Below, one piece after another: positions 24,100 through 32,744 of a stretch of DNA of 55,166 nt. Under the pieces are notes generated by a model, which was not told where the DNA came from, searched no databases, and saw only the letters and a list, made by a program, of their open reading frames with translations. A program made the position numbers and the translations under genes. Position 1 is the first letter of the stretch, and the number at the start of each line of letters is the position of its first letter. The stretch comes from an uncultured Oscillospiraceae bacterium (lineage in GTDB: Bacteria; Bacillota; Clostridia; Oscillospirales; Oscillospiraceae). The stretch spans positions 1 to 55,166 of the forward strand of contig CAKTVW010000011.1 of NCBI GenBank assembly GCA_934630495.1. Reading direction: 5' to 3'.

Positions 24100-25717
24100 G
24101 CGCACGATTTTTGTCGGATTTGCCTTTTTTCTGATCTGCGCCTTCTGGCAGGCCTACGATAACACGATCCCGCTGATCCTGACCAACAAATTCGGTCTGT
24201 CCCAGACGGCCTCCGGCGTAATTATGGCGCTGGACAACATTCTGGCGCTGTTTATGCTGCCGCTGTTCGGCGCGATCTCGGACAGGCACCGCTCGAAGCT
24301 GGGCAAGCGCACGCCGTTCATTCTCGTCGGCACCGTGGCGGCGGCCATTCTGCTGGTCGGGCTGTCCTTCGCCGACGGCGCGCAGCTGAAAAACATCGCG
24401 CAGATCTCCGCCATCGACGATCCCGACGCGATGCGCACCGTCTACGTCTCGCAGAAGGACGCCGAGCTTCAGCGCCCCGACGGCACCCGCTTTGTTCTTT
24501 CCGAGCTGTTTACCGAGGAGGAATTTAGCTCCATCCCCAGTCAGCTCGTCGTGACCGACGGCACGGCGGCGGACCCGGACGGCACGCCGTACACGCTGGC
24601 CTTCACCGCCGACGAATGGGCCGACGTTCTGAAGCACGCCGACGGCAAGGCATTCACCAATCCCCATTACAATGACTACGTTGCACCGGCGCGGCAGGCC
24701 TGCGCATGGCAGAGCGTTAAGGAGCACCCGGCGGCGCTGATCGTATTTGTCGTGATCTTGCTTTTGCTGCTGGTATCCATGTCGATCTTCCGTTCTCCGG
24801 CGGTCGCGCTGATGCCGGACGTTACGATCAAGCCGCTTCGCTCCAAGGCAAACGCCGTAATTAACCTCATGGGGTCCGCCGGCGGCATCACGGTGCTGGC
24901 GCTGGGCATGGTTTTCGCCACCGGCGCGGTCCGCAACTCCCTCATGCCCCTTACGGTCTATTATCTCGTGATCGCCGGACTGATGCTTTTCGCGCTGGCG
25001 CTGTTTCTCTGGCAGGTGCGTGAGCCGCGCTTTGTCCGCGAAATGCACGCCGAGAGCAAGCGCTACGACATTGAAGAGGATGACGAAGAGACCGTCGGCG
25101 ACCGCAAACTGAGCAAGGCGGAGCGCCGTTCACTCGGTTTCCTGCTCGCTTCCATCGTGCTGTGGTTCATGGGCTATAACGCCGTGACCTCGAAATACTC
25201 CGTCTATGCCGCAAACGTTCTGAACAAGGACTACAACCTGACGCTCATCATTGCGCAGGCCGCCGCGATCATCTCCTATCTGCCCGTCGGCATCGTCTCG
25301 TCGAAGCTCGGTCGGAAGAAGACCATTCTGGCGGGCATCGTGATGCTGACGGCGGCGTTCGGCGTCGCCTGCTTCCTCCGGGAAAGCAGTCCCACACTGC
25401 TCATGAACGCCATGTTCGCGCTGGCCGGGATCGGCTGGGCGACGATCAACGTCAACTCCTTCCCGATGGTCGTCGAAATGTGCCGCGGCGGCGACACCGG
25501 AAAATACACCGGCATTTACTACACCGCAAGCATGGCCGCGCAGACCGTCACGCCGATGCTCTCCGGTCTTCTGATGGACCGCTGCGGCATGACCTCCCTG
25601 TTCCCCTACGCGACGGTATTCGTTGCGCTGGCCTTTGTTACCATGCTGTTCGTCCTGCACGGCGATAACCGTCCTGACGCCCGCTTCGGTCTGGAAGCGC
25701 TGAATGCGGAGGACTGA
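24083..25717 (+). CDS. MFS transporter, SLC45/GPH-like
   Basis: A 544-residue major facilitator transporter with about 12 membrane helices. The first half shows the loop GAISDRHRSKLGKRTPFIL after helix 2, the family's basic signature. An unusual ~120-residue hydrophilic insertion sits near residues 95-210, probably outside the membrane, before helices resume at ALIVFVVILLLLLV. SSKLGRKKTILAGIV marks the equivalent loop in the second half. The closest relatives I recognise carry sugars with cations. The ATG follows AGGAGAG and overlaps the HAD gene; the GDPD gene starts 3 bases after its stop. Confidence 0.85.
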   Translation: MKLNYKRTIFVGFAFFLICAFWQAYDNTIPLILTNKFGLSQTASGVIMALDNILALFMLPLFGAISDRHRSKLGKRTPFILVGTVAAAILLVGLSFADGAQLKNIAQISAIDDPDAMRTVYVSQKDAELQRPDGTRFVLSELFTEEEFSSIPSQLVVTDGTAADPDGTPYTLAFTADEWADVLKHADGKAFTNPHYNDYVAPARQACAWQSVKEHPAALIVFVVILLLLLVSMSIFRSPAVALMPDVTIKPLRSKANAVINLMGSAGGITVLALGMVFATGAVRNSLMPLTVYYLVIAGLMLFALALFLWQVREPRFVREMHAESKRYDIEEDDEETVGDRKLSKAERRSLGFLLASIVLWFMGYNAVTSKYSVYAANVLNKDYNLTLIIAQAAAIISYLPVGIVSSKLGRKKTILAGIVMLTAAFGVACFLRESSPTLLMNAMFALAGIGWATINVNSFPMVVEMCRGGDTGKYTGIYYTASMAAQTVTPMLSGLLMDRCGMTSLFPYATVFVALAFVTMLFVLHGDNRPDARFGLEALNAED

Positions 25718-25720
25718 GCG

Positions 25721-26545
25721 ATGCCTTATGTAATAGCTGCGATCATTCTTGCCGCACTGCTGCTGTTATGGCTTGCCGCCGTCTACGGCAAACGTCGGAA
25801 ATTCGGCTTTTACGGCTTGTCCGAGTATCACTACGCACACCGCGGTCTGCATGATATCGATCGGGACATCCCCGAAAATTCGCTTGCCGCTTTCCGTTTG
25901 GCGGTGGAAAACGGCTACGGCGCGGAGCTGGACGTCCATCTGACAAAGGACAGCCGTCTTGCCGTCATGCATGACGATACGCTCCTGCGCATGACCGGCG
26001 ACCCCCGCCGCATCAGCGATTGCACCCTCGCCGAGCTGTCCGAGCTGCGTCTGGCGGGTACGCAGGAGCGCATCCCGCTTCTTGAGGAGGTCCTGCCGCT
26101 GTTCGAGGGCAGGACGCCGCTGGTCATTGAGATCAAGCCCTGCGGCAAAAACTACGCCGTTCTGACCCGTAAGGTCTGCAATCTGCTGCGCAGTTATCCG
26201 CATCTGAGCTTCTGCATCGAGTCGTTTGACCCGCGCGTTCTGCTCTGGCTGCGCCGTAAGCATCCCGAGCTGATCCGGGGACAGCTCTCCTGTGATTTTT
26301 TGAAGGACCGACACGGCCTGAGCCTGCCTGCGGCCTTCTGCCTGACGGCGCTGCTGACCAACTTCCTCACCGCGCCGCACTTCGTTGCCTACCGCTTTGA
26401 GGACCGTCGGCAGCCCTCCGTGCTGCTGTGCAGAAAGCTCTGGGGCGTTCAGGGCTTCAACTGGACGATCCGCACCGCCGAGGACGCGGAGCAATCTCTG
26501 AAGGAAGGAAATCTTATTATCTTCGAGCACTGCCGCCCGGAGTGA
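25721..26545 (+). CDS. membrane-anchored glycerophosphodiester phosphodiesterase
   Basis: It hydrolyses glycerophosphodiesters to glycerol-3-phosphate and an alcohol. The 274-residue protein begins with one membrane helix (YVIAAIILAALLLLWLAAVY). The GDPD barrel follows with HRGLHDIDRDIPENSLAAF (catalytic His, metal-site Glu), ELDVHLTKDSRLAVMHDD (Glu/Asp and second catalytic His) and LVIEIKPCG. FNWTIRTAEDA lies near the end. It is third in the operon and sits beside a transporter and a phosphatase, so it may work on phospholipid or teichoic-acid derived substrates. Confidence 0.92.
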   Translation: MPYVIAAIILAALLLLWLAAVYGKRRKFGFYGLSEYHYAHRGLHDIDRDIPENSLAAFRLAVENGYGAELDVHLTKDSRLAVMHDDTLLRMTGDPRRISDCTLAELSELRLAGTQERIPLLEEVLPLFEGRTPLVIEIKPCGKNYAVLTRKVCNLLRSYPHLSFCIESFDPRVLLWLRRKHPELIRGQLSCDFLKDRHGLSLPAAFCLTALLTNFLTAPHFVAYRFEDRRQPSVLLCRKLWGVQGFNWTIRTAEDAEQSLKEGNLIIFEHCRPE

Positions 26546-26562
26546 TTCTGGAGGATCGAGCA

Positions 26563-27069
26563 ATGTATGACAAGCTGACAAAAAAGGATATCGCGCTGAT
26601 GGAGGCCGAGCTGGAGGACCGCCGCCTGAACGTCCGTCCGCGTATCATGGAGGAGGTCAAGCGCACCCGCGCTTTCGGCGACCTGAGCGAAAATTACGAG
26701 TATAAGGCCGCCAAGCAGGAGCAGCGCAAAAACGACAGCCGCGTCCGTTATCTGCAAAACATGATAAAAACCGCACAGATCGTCGACGAGGATCGCGGCG
26801 GCAAGGATCAGGTCAAATTATACGACAAGGTTACCGTCTATCTGCCCGAGGACGACGAGGAAATGGTCATTCAGGTCGTTTCCACCGTCCGCATTCAGCC
26901 CGACGAGGGCTTTATCAGCATGGAATCGCCGCTGGGCAAGGCCGTGCTCGGCCACCGCGTGGGTGACACCGTTTCCGTCCGCGTGGACGACAGCTATGCC
27001 TACGATGCCGAGATCCGCCGCATTGAGGCCGCCGAGGATGACGGCTCCGCCCCCCTGATGCCGTACTGA
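26563..27069 (+). CDS. greA: transcription elongation factor GreA
   Basis: GreA reaches into the secondary channel of backtracked RNA polymerase and stimulates transcript cleavage. It has 168 residues. The N-terminal coiled coil has the acidic tip motif FGDLSENYEYKAAK (Asp and Glu that carry the Mg ion), and the C-terminal FKBP-like domain contains SPLGKAVLGHRVGDTV. The N-terminus (TKKDIALMEAELEDR) is slightly divergent. The ATG at 26563 has GGAGG 8 bases upstream. It is last in the HAD-MFS-GDPD-greA operon. Confidence 0.93.
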   Translation: MYDKLTKKDIALMEAELEDRRLNVRPRIMEEVKRTRAFGDLSENYEYKAAKQEQRKNDSRVRYLQNMIKTAQIVDEDRGGKDQVKLYDKVTVYLPEDDEEMVIQVVSTVRIQPDEGFISMESPLGKAVLGHRVGDTVSVRVDDSYAYDAEIRRIEAAEDDGSAPLMPY

Positions 27070-27226
27070 CAGACGGGGCTGCCGTGCCGGGACGTTGATT
27101 TTGTATTTTTTTTCGTCCGGGAGCACCGCATTTCCGCCCTCTTTGTATATTTATTAGATTTGTTTCGTATTCATAATAATTTGATGCAAAACAAATGCTT
27201 TGCAGTGAAAAAAGTTTGAAAGACAG

Positions 27227-27255
27227 TTGTTTTTTTCGGCATCCTATGATAGAAT
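27227..27255 (+). promoter_or_regulatory. arcA promoter
   Basis: TTGTTT (27227-27232), a 17-base spacer and TAGAAT (27250-27255), 34 bases before the arcA start. Confidence 0.6.
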
Positions 27256-27288
27256 ATAACATATTCAAACGAACATGGGGTGAAGTCG

Positions 27289-28506
27289 ATGGCTATTGAC
27301 GTTAGAAGTGAGATTCGACCTCTGAAAAAGGTATTGCTGCAGCGGCCCGGCCATGAGCTGGAGCAGCTCGTGCCCAATTCTCTGGAGCGTTTGCTTTTTG
27401 ACGACATTCCCTACCTCCACGGCGCACAGACGGAGCACGACCGCTTTGCGCAGACGCTGCGGGAAAACGGCGTGGAGGTCGTGTATCTTTCCGAGCTTGC
27501 CGCCGAGACGCTGGAGCAGGACGAGACGCTCAAGCGCCGCTTTATTCAGGATTTCATCCATCGCAGCGGCGCCGTGGCCGACAGCTACCGCGATGCGCTG
27601 ACGGAAGTCCTGCTCTCTCTCTCCACTGCCGACGAGCTGGTGTTTAAGACGATGACCGGCATCCGCTACGACGAGCTGCCGCAGCACGGCAGCCGTTCTC
27701 TCGCCGCGCTCCGAAGCGATCGGACGCACTTTGTGCTCGATCCGATCCCCAATCTGTACTTCACGCGCGACCCCTTCGCCTGCATCGGGCGCGGCGTGTC
27801 GCTGCACCACATGTATTCCGTTACGCGCAACCGCGAAACGATTTACAGCGACTACATTCTCCGCTATCATCCCGACTACGCGGGGCAGGTGCCGTTTTAC
27901 TACACACCCGACGAGCCGTTTACGCTCGAGGGCGGCGATATCCTCAACCTCAGCGCCGAAACGATCGCCGTCGGCATTTCCCAGCGCACAATGCCCGAGG
28001 CCGTTGAACGTCTGGCGCAGAATATTTTCAATGACCCCGACAGCAGCATCCGCCGCGTCCTTGCCTTTGACATCCCGAGCCGCCGCGCCTTCATGCACTT
28101 AGATACGGTGCTTACGCAGGTCGACACCGATAAATTTGTCATTCATCCCTCCATCATGGAGTTCCTGCAAATCTTCGAGCTTGTTCCCGGGAAGAACGGT
28201 ACGCCCAGCGTGCGTCGACTTGACAGGCCCGTTGAGCAGATCCTTGCCGAAGCCGTCGGCGCGGATCATGTCAAGCTGCTGCGCTGCGGCGGCGGCGACC
28301 AGATCGCGGCACAGCGTGAGCAATGGAACGACGGCTCCAACACGCTGTGCATCCGTCCGGGCACCGTTATCGCCTATGACCGCAATTATGTGACCAACGA
28401 GCTGCTTGAGCAGGAGGGCATTGAGGTGCTCCGCATTCCAAGCGGTGAGCTGAGCCGCGGCAGAGGCGGCCCGCGCTGCATGAGTATGCCCCTCGTGCGC
28501 GTTTGA
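27289..28506 (+). CDS. arcA: arginine deiminase
   Basis: It converts arginine to citrulline and ammonia, the first step of the ATP-yielding deiminase pathway and a defence against acid. It has 405 residues, full length. Conserved blocks include PNLYFTRDPFACIGRGV, EGGDILNLS, FMHLDTVLTQVD (catalytic His region) and GRGGPRCMSMPLVR with the nucleophile Cys close to the C-terminus. The ATG at 27289 follows GGGGTGA; an in-frame GTG three codons earlier overlaps that site. No ornithine carbamoyltransferase, carbamate kinase or arginine/ornithine antiporter is nearby. Confidence 0.95.
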   Translation: MAIDVRSEIRPLKKVLLQRPGHELEQLVPNSLERLLFDDIPYLHGAQTEHDRFAQTLRENGVEVVYLSELAAETLEQDETLKRRFIQDFIHRSGAVADSYRDALTEVLLSLSTADELVFKTMTGIRYDELPQHGSRSLAALRSDRTHFVLDPIPNLYFTRDPFACIGRGVSLHHMYSVTRNRETIYSDYILRYHPDYAGQVPFYYTPDEPFTLEGGDILNLSAETIAVGISQRTMPEAVERLAQNIFNDPDSSIRRVLAFDIPSRRAFMHLDTVLTQVDTDKFVIHPSIMEFLQIFELVPGKNGTPSVRRLDRPVEQILAEAVGADHVKLLRCGGGDQIAAQREQWNDGSNTLCIRPGTVIAYDRNYVTNELLEQEGIEVLRIPSGELSRGRGGPRCMSMPLVRV

Positions 28507-28548
28507 GCAGCCGCCGGGCACCCCGGCATTTCCGACAGCTGTATGCCC

Positions 28549-28599
28549 GCCCCCGTTTGTAGTCAGGCAAGGACGATCACCTGCCGCACAGACGGGGGC
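28549..28599 (+). terminator. terminator-like structure after arcA
   Basis: An 8-bp outer stem (GCCCCCGT with ACGGGGGC) encloses a second stem (CAGG/CCTG), forming a long hairpin 40 bases past the arcA stop. The following TTACTCT is only weakly T-rich. Confidence 0.5.
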
Positions 28600-28774
28600 T
28601 TACTCTGTACACAGGCGACTTCGGCGCGGTCCGTATCAGTCTGCTTTCACACCCACCGTATCCTTTCGCCGTGCCCCCGCAGATCGCCGTCATTCTGCCC
28701 CTTCCCGCCGCTTCTTCTCGGCCGCCACGCGCCGCTCCCACCTCCAAAAAAATGTATACTTTGGCAAAATTCTG

Positions 28775-28783
28775 TGATATAAT
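28775..28783 (+). promoter_or_regulatory. extended -10 promoter of rnjA
   Basis: TGATATAAT is a perfect extended -10 element (TGN plus TATAAT). No good -35 hexamer stands 17 bases upstream, which is normal for this promoter type. Confidence 0.55.
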
Positions 28784-29071
28784 AAGGTTGGGACAGGTTA
28801 TTCAGGTCGTCGGAATATCCCGTGTTCCCCTCCCCGTACGCTTTGCGCAGGCAGGCCGAAACAAGCTCAGATTTCCGTCCGTTTCCGAGCCATCACGGAA
28901 AATCGGAGCATTTCCCGCCGGATCGGCACAGCCGGCCTTTTCACTCTGCAATAACACGGCGGCTTTTGATGCCCGCCGTCATTGCATACCGCAGCCGCGC
29001 CGTGCAGCTGCTGTTTATTGAATATTTTTATTGGAATACATATTTTACCCAACGTAAGGAGTTGAACCTAT

Positions 29072-30727
29072 TTGGCAGAAAAATTGAAAATTATCCCGCT
29101 CGGCGGTCTGAATGAGATCGGAAAAAACATGACCGTTCTGGAGTACGGCAAGGATATGATCGTCGTGGACTGCGGCCTCGGCTTCCCCGAGGACGATATG
29201 TACGGCGTGGATTTGGTGATCCCGGACGTGACCTATCTTGCAAAGAACCAGAAGAAGCTTCGCGGCTACTTTATCACCCACGGTCACGAGGATCACATCG
29301 GCGCACTGCCCTACATCCTGCAGGCGGTCAACGCGCCTGTCCACGCAACGCCCCTGACGCTCGGCCTTATCAAGCTGAAGCTGGAGGAGCACGATCTGCT
29401 CGACCGTTCTCAGCTCGTCACACATAAGCCGGGCGACATCGTAAAGGCCGGATGCTTCACGGTGGAATTTATCCATGTCAACCATTCGATCGCCGACGCC
29501 GTAGCCTTTGCCATCAAGACGCCGGTCGGCACCATCGTCATGACGGGCGACTTCAAGATCGACCCTACCGCCGAGGACGGCATGACCGATCTCGGCCGCT
29601 TCGGAATGCTCGGCAAGGAGGGTGTCTATGCGCTGCTGATGGATTCCACCAATGTGGAGCGTCAGGGCTATACGCCCTCGGAATCCGTCGTCGCCGACAG
29701 CCTTGACCGCCATTTCAAGGGCTGCAAGAGCCGCATCATCGTTACGACCTTCGCCTCCAATATGCACCGCATTCAGGCCGTGCTCGGCATTGCGCACCGT
29801 TACGGGCGAAAGGTCGCCGTCACCGGCCGCAGCATGGAAAATATCCTCAAGGTTGCCACGGAGCTTGGCTATCTGCACATCCCCGACGGCACGCTGGTCG
29901 ACATCAATCAGATCAAATCGCTTCCCAAGGACAAGATCGTCATTGTCTCCACCGGCTCTCAGGGCGAAAACATGTCCGCACTGTACCGCATGGCGTTTTC
30001 CAGCCACAAGCAGGTCGATATCATGCCCGGGGACAAGGTCATTATTTCCGCCTCGGCCATTCCCGGCAACGAAAAGGCCGTTTCGCGCATCATCAACGAG
30101 CTGTACCGGAAGGAGGCGGAGGTGATCTACGACAAGCTGGAGGGGCTGCATGTCTCCGGCCACGCCTGTCAGGAGGAGCTGAAGATCATCCACGCGCTGA
30201 CAAAGCCGCAGTTCTTTATCCCCGTCCACGGCGAACAGCGGCATCTGCGAAAGCACGCCGCCCTTGCCCGCTCCATGGGAATGAATCCCAAGAACATTCT
30301 GATCGCGGATATCGGCAGAGTCATCGAGTGCACCAAGAAAACCTGCAAGCTCACCGACACCGTACCCGCAGGAAAAATTCTTGTCGACGGCACCGGCGTG
30401 GGAGACGTCGGCAGTGTCGTTCTGCGCGACCGCAAGCATCTGGCGCAGGACGGCATGATCGTCGTGTGCGTCAACCTGTCCAGCGAGGACGGCTCCGTGC
30501 TTTCCGGACCGGATATCATCACGCGCGGCTTTGTGTATATGAAGGACAACGAAGACCTGATGGAAGCCATGAAGATGATCGCCACGCACTCTCTCGATGT
30601 CTGCCGCAGCCGCAATATTTCCGACTGGGCGACGATCAAGAGCACCATCAAAAACGACCTGAGCCAATTTCTGTTCAAAAACACCAAGCGCAACCCCATG
30701 ATCCTTCCCGTGATTATGGAGATCTGA
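29072..30727 (+). CDS. rnjA: ribonuclease J
   Basis: RNase J is an endonuclease and 5'-3' exonuclease central to mRNA turnover and rRNA maturation in Gram-positives. It has 551 residues, full length. The metallo-beta-lactamase site is complete (ITHGHEDHIGALPY; VTGDFKIDPTAEDG; SGHACQEELK), the beta-CASP region includes VTTFASNMHR and STGSQGENMSAL, and a C-terminal dimerisation domain follows. The start is a TTG at 29072 with AAGGAG 10 bases upstream, giving MAEKLKIIPLGGLNEIGKN, the expected N-terminus. Confidence 0.96.
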   Translation: MAEKLKIIPLGGLNEIGKNMTVLEYGKDMIVVDCGLGFPEDDMYGVDLVIPDVTYLAKNQKKLRGYFITHGHEDHIGALPYILQAVNAPVHATPLTLGLIKLKLEEHDLLDRSQLVTHKPGDIVKAGCFTVEFIHVNHSIADAVAFAIKTPVGTIVMTGDFKIDPTAEDGMTDLGRFGMLGKEGVYALLMDSTNVERQGYTPSESVVADSLDRHFKGCKSRIIVTTFASNMHRIQAVLGIAHRYGRKVAVTGRSMENILKVATELGYLHIPDGTLVDINQIKSLPKDKIVIVSTGSQGENMSALYRMAFSSHKQVDIMPGDKVIISASAIPGNEKAVSRIINELYRKEAEVIYDKLEGLHVSGHACQEELKIIHALTKPQFFIPVHGEQRHLRKHAALARSMGMNPKNILIADIGRVIECTKKTCKLTDTVPAGKILVDGTGVGDVGSVVLRDRKHLAQDGMIVVCVNLSSEDGSVLSGPDIITRGFVYMKDNEDLMEAMKMIATHSLDVCRSRNISDWATIKSTIKNDLSQFLFKNTKRNPMILPVIMEI

Positions 30728-30737
30728 GAATCGATAG

Positions 30738-30898
30738 GGCAGCACCGCATAATTCAGCGAGAGCATTCGGCGAGAGATTTTTTGTCGGGCCAAGGTTTGA
30801 AAAGCGCAGGAATACTCTGTGTATTTCAAACTTTTCAAACCGCTGGATCGGCGAAAAATATCCGGCGAAGGCGGAAGGTGCAATTATGCGGTGTTGCC
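30738..30898. mobile_element. 161-bp MITE-like palindromic element
   Basis: The ends are 17-base inverted repeats with one mismatch (GGCAGCACCGCATAATT and, inverted, GGCAACACCGCATAATT). Inside, the two halves still match as an imperfect palindrome, closing on a 10-bp hairpin (GTTTGAAAAG/CTTTTCAAAC) with AATAC/GTATT within. It codes for nothing and begins 10 bases after the rnjA stop. It is probably a non-autonomous transposable element that may also serve as transcription end. Confidence 0.7.
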
Positions 30899-30929
30899 AT
30901 AGTTTTAAGCTGTTCGGAGGAGCAAATCG

Positions 30930-31466
30930 ATGATGATTGAGGAATGGCTGATTGAAACGCCGAGGCTGCTGCTGCGCCCCTTTCAGAGATCGGACGCAGC
31001 GGAGGTCTCGCGCCTGTGCAACGACCGCGAGGTGACAAAGAGCACGCTTTCTCTCCCCTTTCCCTACCCGCTCGCAGCCGCCGAGAGCTGGATCGCCGGG
31101 CAGCCCGCGCACTTCGACTCCGGGCTGTGCTACGAGTTCGCGGTCACCGATCGGGAAAACGGCACACTCTACGGCTGCGTCAGCCTGAGCCGCCACGCCG
31201 CGCATAAGAACGGCGAATTGGGCTATTGGATCGGCCAAGAATACTGGAATCGCGGCATCGCCTCCGAGGCGGCGCGCGCACTGGTCGATTGGGCGTTCGC
31301 CCATGGCTTTCACCGCGTCTATGCGCGGCATTTCGCCTCGAACCCGGCCTCCGGCCGCGTCATGCAGAAGCTCGGCATGGCCTATGAGGGAACACAGCGC
31401 GAGCACATGCTGAAGGATGGACATTACGAGGACATCGTTCTTTACGGTCTTTTATGCGACAAATGA
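30930..31466 (+). CDS. GNAT N-acetyltransferase, RimJ/RimL type
   Basis: A 178-residue acetyl-CoA-dependent acetyltransferase. It opens with ETPRLLLRPFQRSDA, the hallmark of the RimJ/RimL (Acetyltransf_3) group. It continues with GELGYWIGQEYWNRGIASEA, where the Q/RxxGxG/A acetyl-CoA loop is relaxed to YWNRGIA, and ends RVYARHFASNPASGRVMQKLGMAYEG. The substrate may be a protein N-terminus or a small amine. The ATG at 30930 has GGAGG 9 bases upstream. Confidence 0.9.
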   Translation: MMIEEWLIETPRLLLRPFQRSDAAEVSRLCNDREVTKSTLSLPFPYPLAAAESWIAGQPAHFDSGLCYEFAVTDRENGTLYGCVSLSRHAAHKNGELGYWIGQEYWNRGIASEAARALVDWAFAHGFHRVYARHFASNPASGRVMQKLGMAYEGTQREHMLKDGHYEDIVLYGLLCDK

Positions 31467-31476
31467 GTCGGCGTTC

Positions 31477-31505
31477 TTGACAATATCCCCGGCATGTGGT
31501 ATATT
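31477..31505 (+). promoter_or_regulatory. promoter of the first lipoprotein gene
   Basis: TTGACA (31477-31482), a 17-base spacer and TATATT (31500-31505), with TG just upstream of the -10 box. Confidence 0.8.
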
Positions 31506-31571
31506 TAGACTACTGCCCGTTCTCAGCAATGCGACGGACAAATAAAAAATGGACAAAAACGAGGAAACAAA

Positions 31572-32273
31572 ATGAAAAAGCTGATCGTACTGCTGCTGGC
31601 CGCGGCCATGCTGCTGAGTCTTGCCGCCTGCGCCGGCAAGCAGACCGACAAAAAAGACACTACAGAAGCCCCGACGACGGAAGCTCCCTCTACGGAAGCG
31701 CCCAGCACCGAGGCCCCCAACACGGAAGCCCCCACCGACGAGCCTTCTGATGAGCCGCTCGGCTACGCAAACGAGGATATGGGCGTTCGCTTCGATGTCC
31801 CCACCGATTGGGTCGTCGCTGACGAAGCTACCCTTGCACAGCTCAACGGCGCGACAAAGGAGCTTTTCACCGACGAAGATATCGCCGCACAGCTTGAAAG
31901 CAGCGGCACTGCGATGATTTTCTACGCGCAGACCGAGGACGGTATGCAGACGCTGAACATCACCGCCGAAAACCTCAGCCTCCTCTACACGCTGAGTCTC
32001 GACGAAGAGGGCTACATCGAGGCCGCCCTTCCCACGCTGGAATCCACCCTTGCCGCCAGCGGCTTTGAGGATATTCAGATTGAGAAGTCCACGACGACCT
32101 TCCTCGGCAGTGAGCATCCCTGCATCTCTGTTACCGTAAGCATTCAGGGCATCCCGCTCTACGAAACGCTCGTTCCCGTGAAGTCCGGCTCGGTCGTTTA
32201 TAGCATCACGGCGGCCTCCTTCCAGACGGACAACACCCCCGACATGCTGGCCCGTTTCACCGCGCTTGACTAA
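31572..32273 (+). CDS. lipoprotein with TEAP-repeat linker
   Basis: A 233-residue surface lipoprotein of unknown function. The signal peptide ends in the lipobox LAAC (Cys near residue 20). A low-complexity Thr/Glu/Ala/Pro linker (TEAPSTEAPSTEAPNTEAP and similar) spans about residues 30-60. The C-terminal ~170 residues form a compact domain (GVRFDVPTDWVVADEAT; LNITAENLSLLYTLS; ISVTVSIQGIPLYE) that looks like a beta-rich fold of the PsbP/DUF-type lipoproteins. I do not assign a function. It has its own promoter and terminator. The signal and linker closely resemble those of the next lipoprotein. Confidence 0.85.
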   Translation: MKKLIVLLLAAAMLLSLAACAGKQTDKKDTTEAPTTEAPSTEAPSTEAPNTEAPTDEPSDEPLGYANEDMGVRFDVPTDWVVADEATLAQLNGATKELFTDEDIAAQLESSGTAMIFYAQTEDGMQTLNITAENLSLLYTLSLDEEGYIEAALPTLESTLAASGFEDIQIEKSTTTFLGSEHPCISVTVSIQGIPLYETLVPVKSGSVVYSITAASFQTDNTPDMLARFTALD

Positions 32274-32320
32274 GAGGCGGCTTTCCCTGAATCATTTGCA
32301 GTAAAAACAAACGCTTTCAA

Positions 32321-32356
32321 CGGAGCGGCGCGGCAGCGTCGCTCCGCTTTATTATT
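32321..32356 (+). terminator. terminator of the first lipoprotein gene
   Basis: A 10-bp stem with one G-U pair (CGGAGCGGCG with CGTCGCTCCG) followed by CTTTATTATT. Confidence 0.75.
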
Positions 32357-32472
32357 GAAGGTGTTTTCATCCGCCCCTCCGTATCAGGCCGTTTTTTCGG
32401 TCGATGGTCAACGCTCTCGGCCCGCTTCGGCAGTGCTCACGGCACTTTCTCCGATTTTCGGAAGTTTTTCGC

Positions 32473-32501
32473 TTGCTTTTTCCCGTTTTTTCCGCTACAA
32501 T
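32473..32501 (+). promoter_or_regulatory. promoter of the lipoprotein-MBOAT-DHHW operon
   Basis: TTGCTT (32473-32478), a 17-base spacer and TACAAT (32496-32501). It leaves a leader of ~235 bases before the lipoprotein start, in which I see no gene or known riboswitch. Confidence 0.55.
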
Positions 32502-32744
32502 ATCATTTCTCCTTTCGGCACATGCCGACACAAAAGCCCTTGCCGATTTTTGGCAGGGAACTTTTCGTTCGGCGCGTCGTCCATGGAGAAGAGTCCGACG
32601 AATTATGCAGCGATGCCTTGGCGCTCGTATGGAACGACCCTCGACGCAGCCCCGCGCGTTCGCGGCTCTCGGATGTTTCAACAGCTCCGAATTTTCAATC
32701 GGAGAAGAAACCGACATCAAAACACAAACCGGAGGTACCAACAC

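Larger units (their letters stand above)
28507..29071 (+). other. arcA-rnjA intergenic region
   Basis: I found no gene in these 565 bases. They hold the arcA terminator (28549-28599), an extended -10 promoter (28775-28783) and a ~280-base leader for RNase J that contains several GC-rich inverted repeats (for example CGGCGG/CCGCCG around 28960-28980). The leader could carry RNA-level control, but I recognise no known class. Confidence 0.5.

Noticed and set aside
29045..30883. 612-codon open frame antisense to rnjA
   Set aside because: It is a shadow of RNase J, with low-complexity composition.
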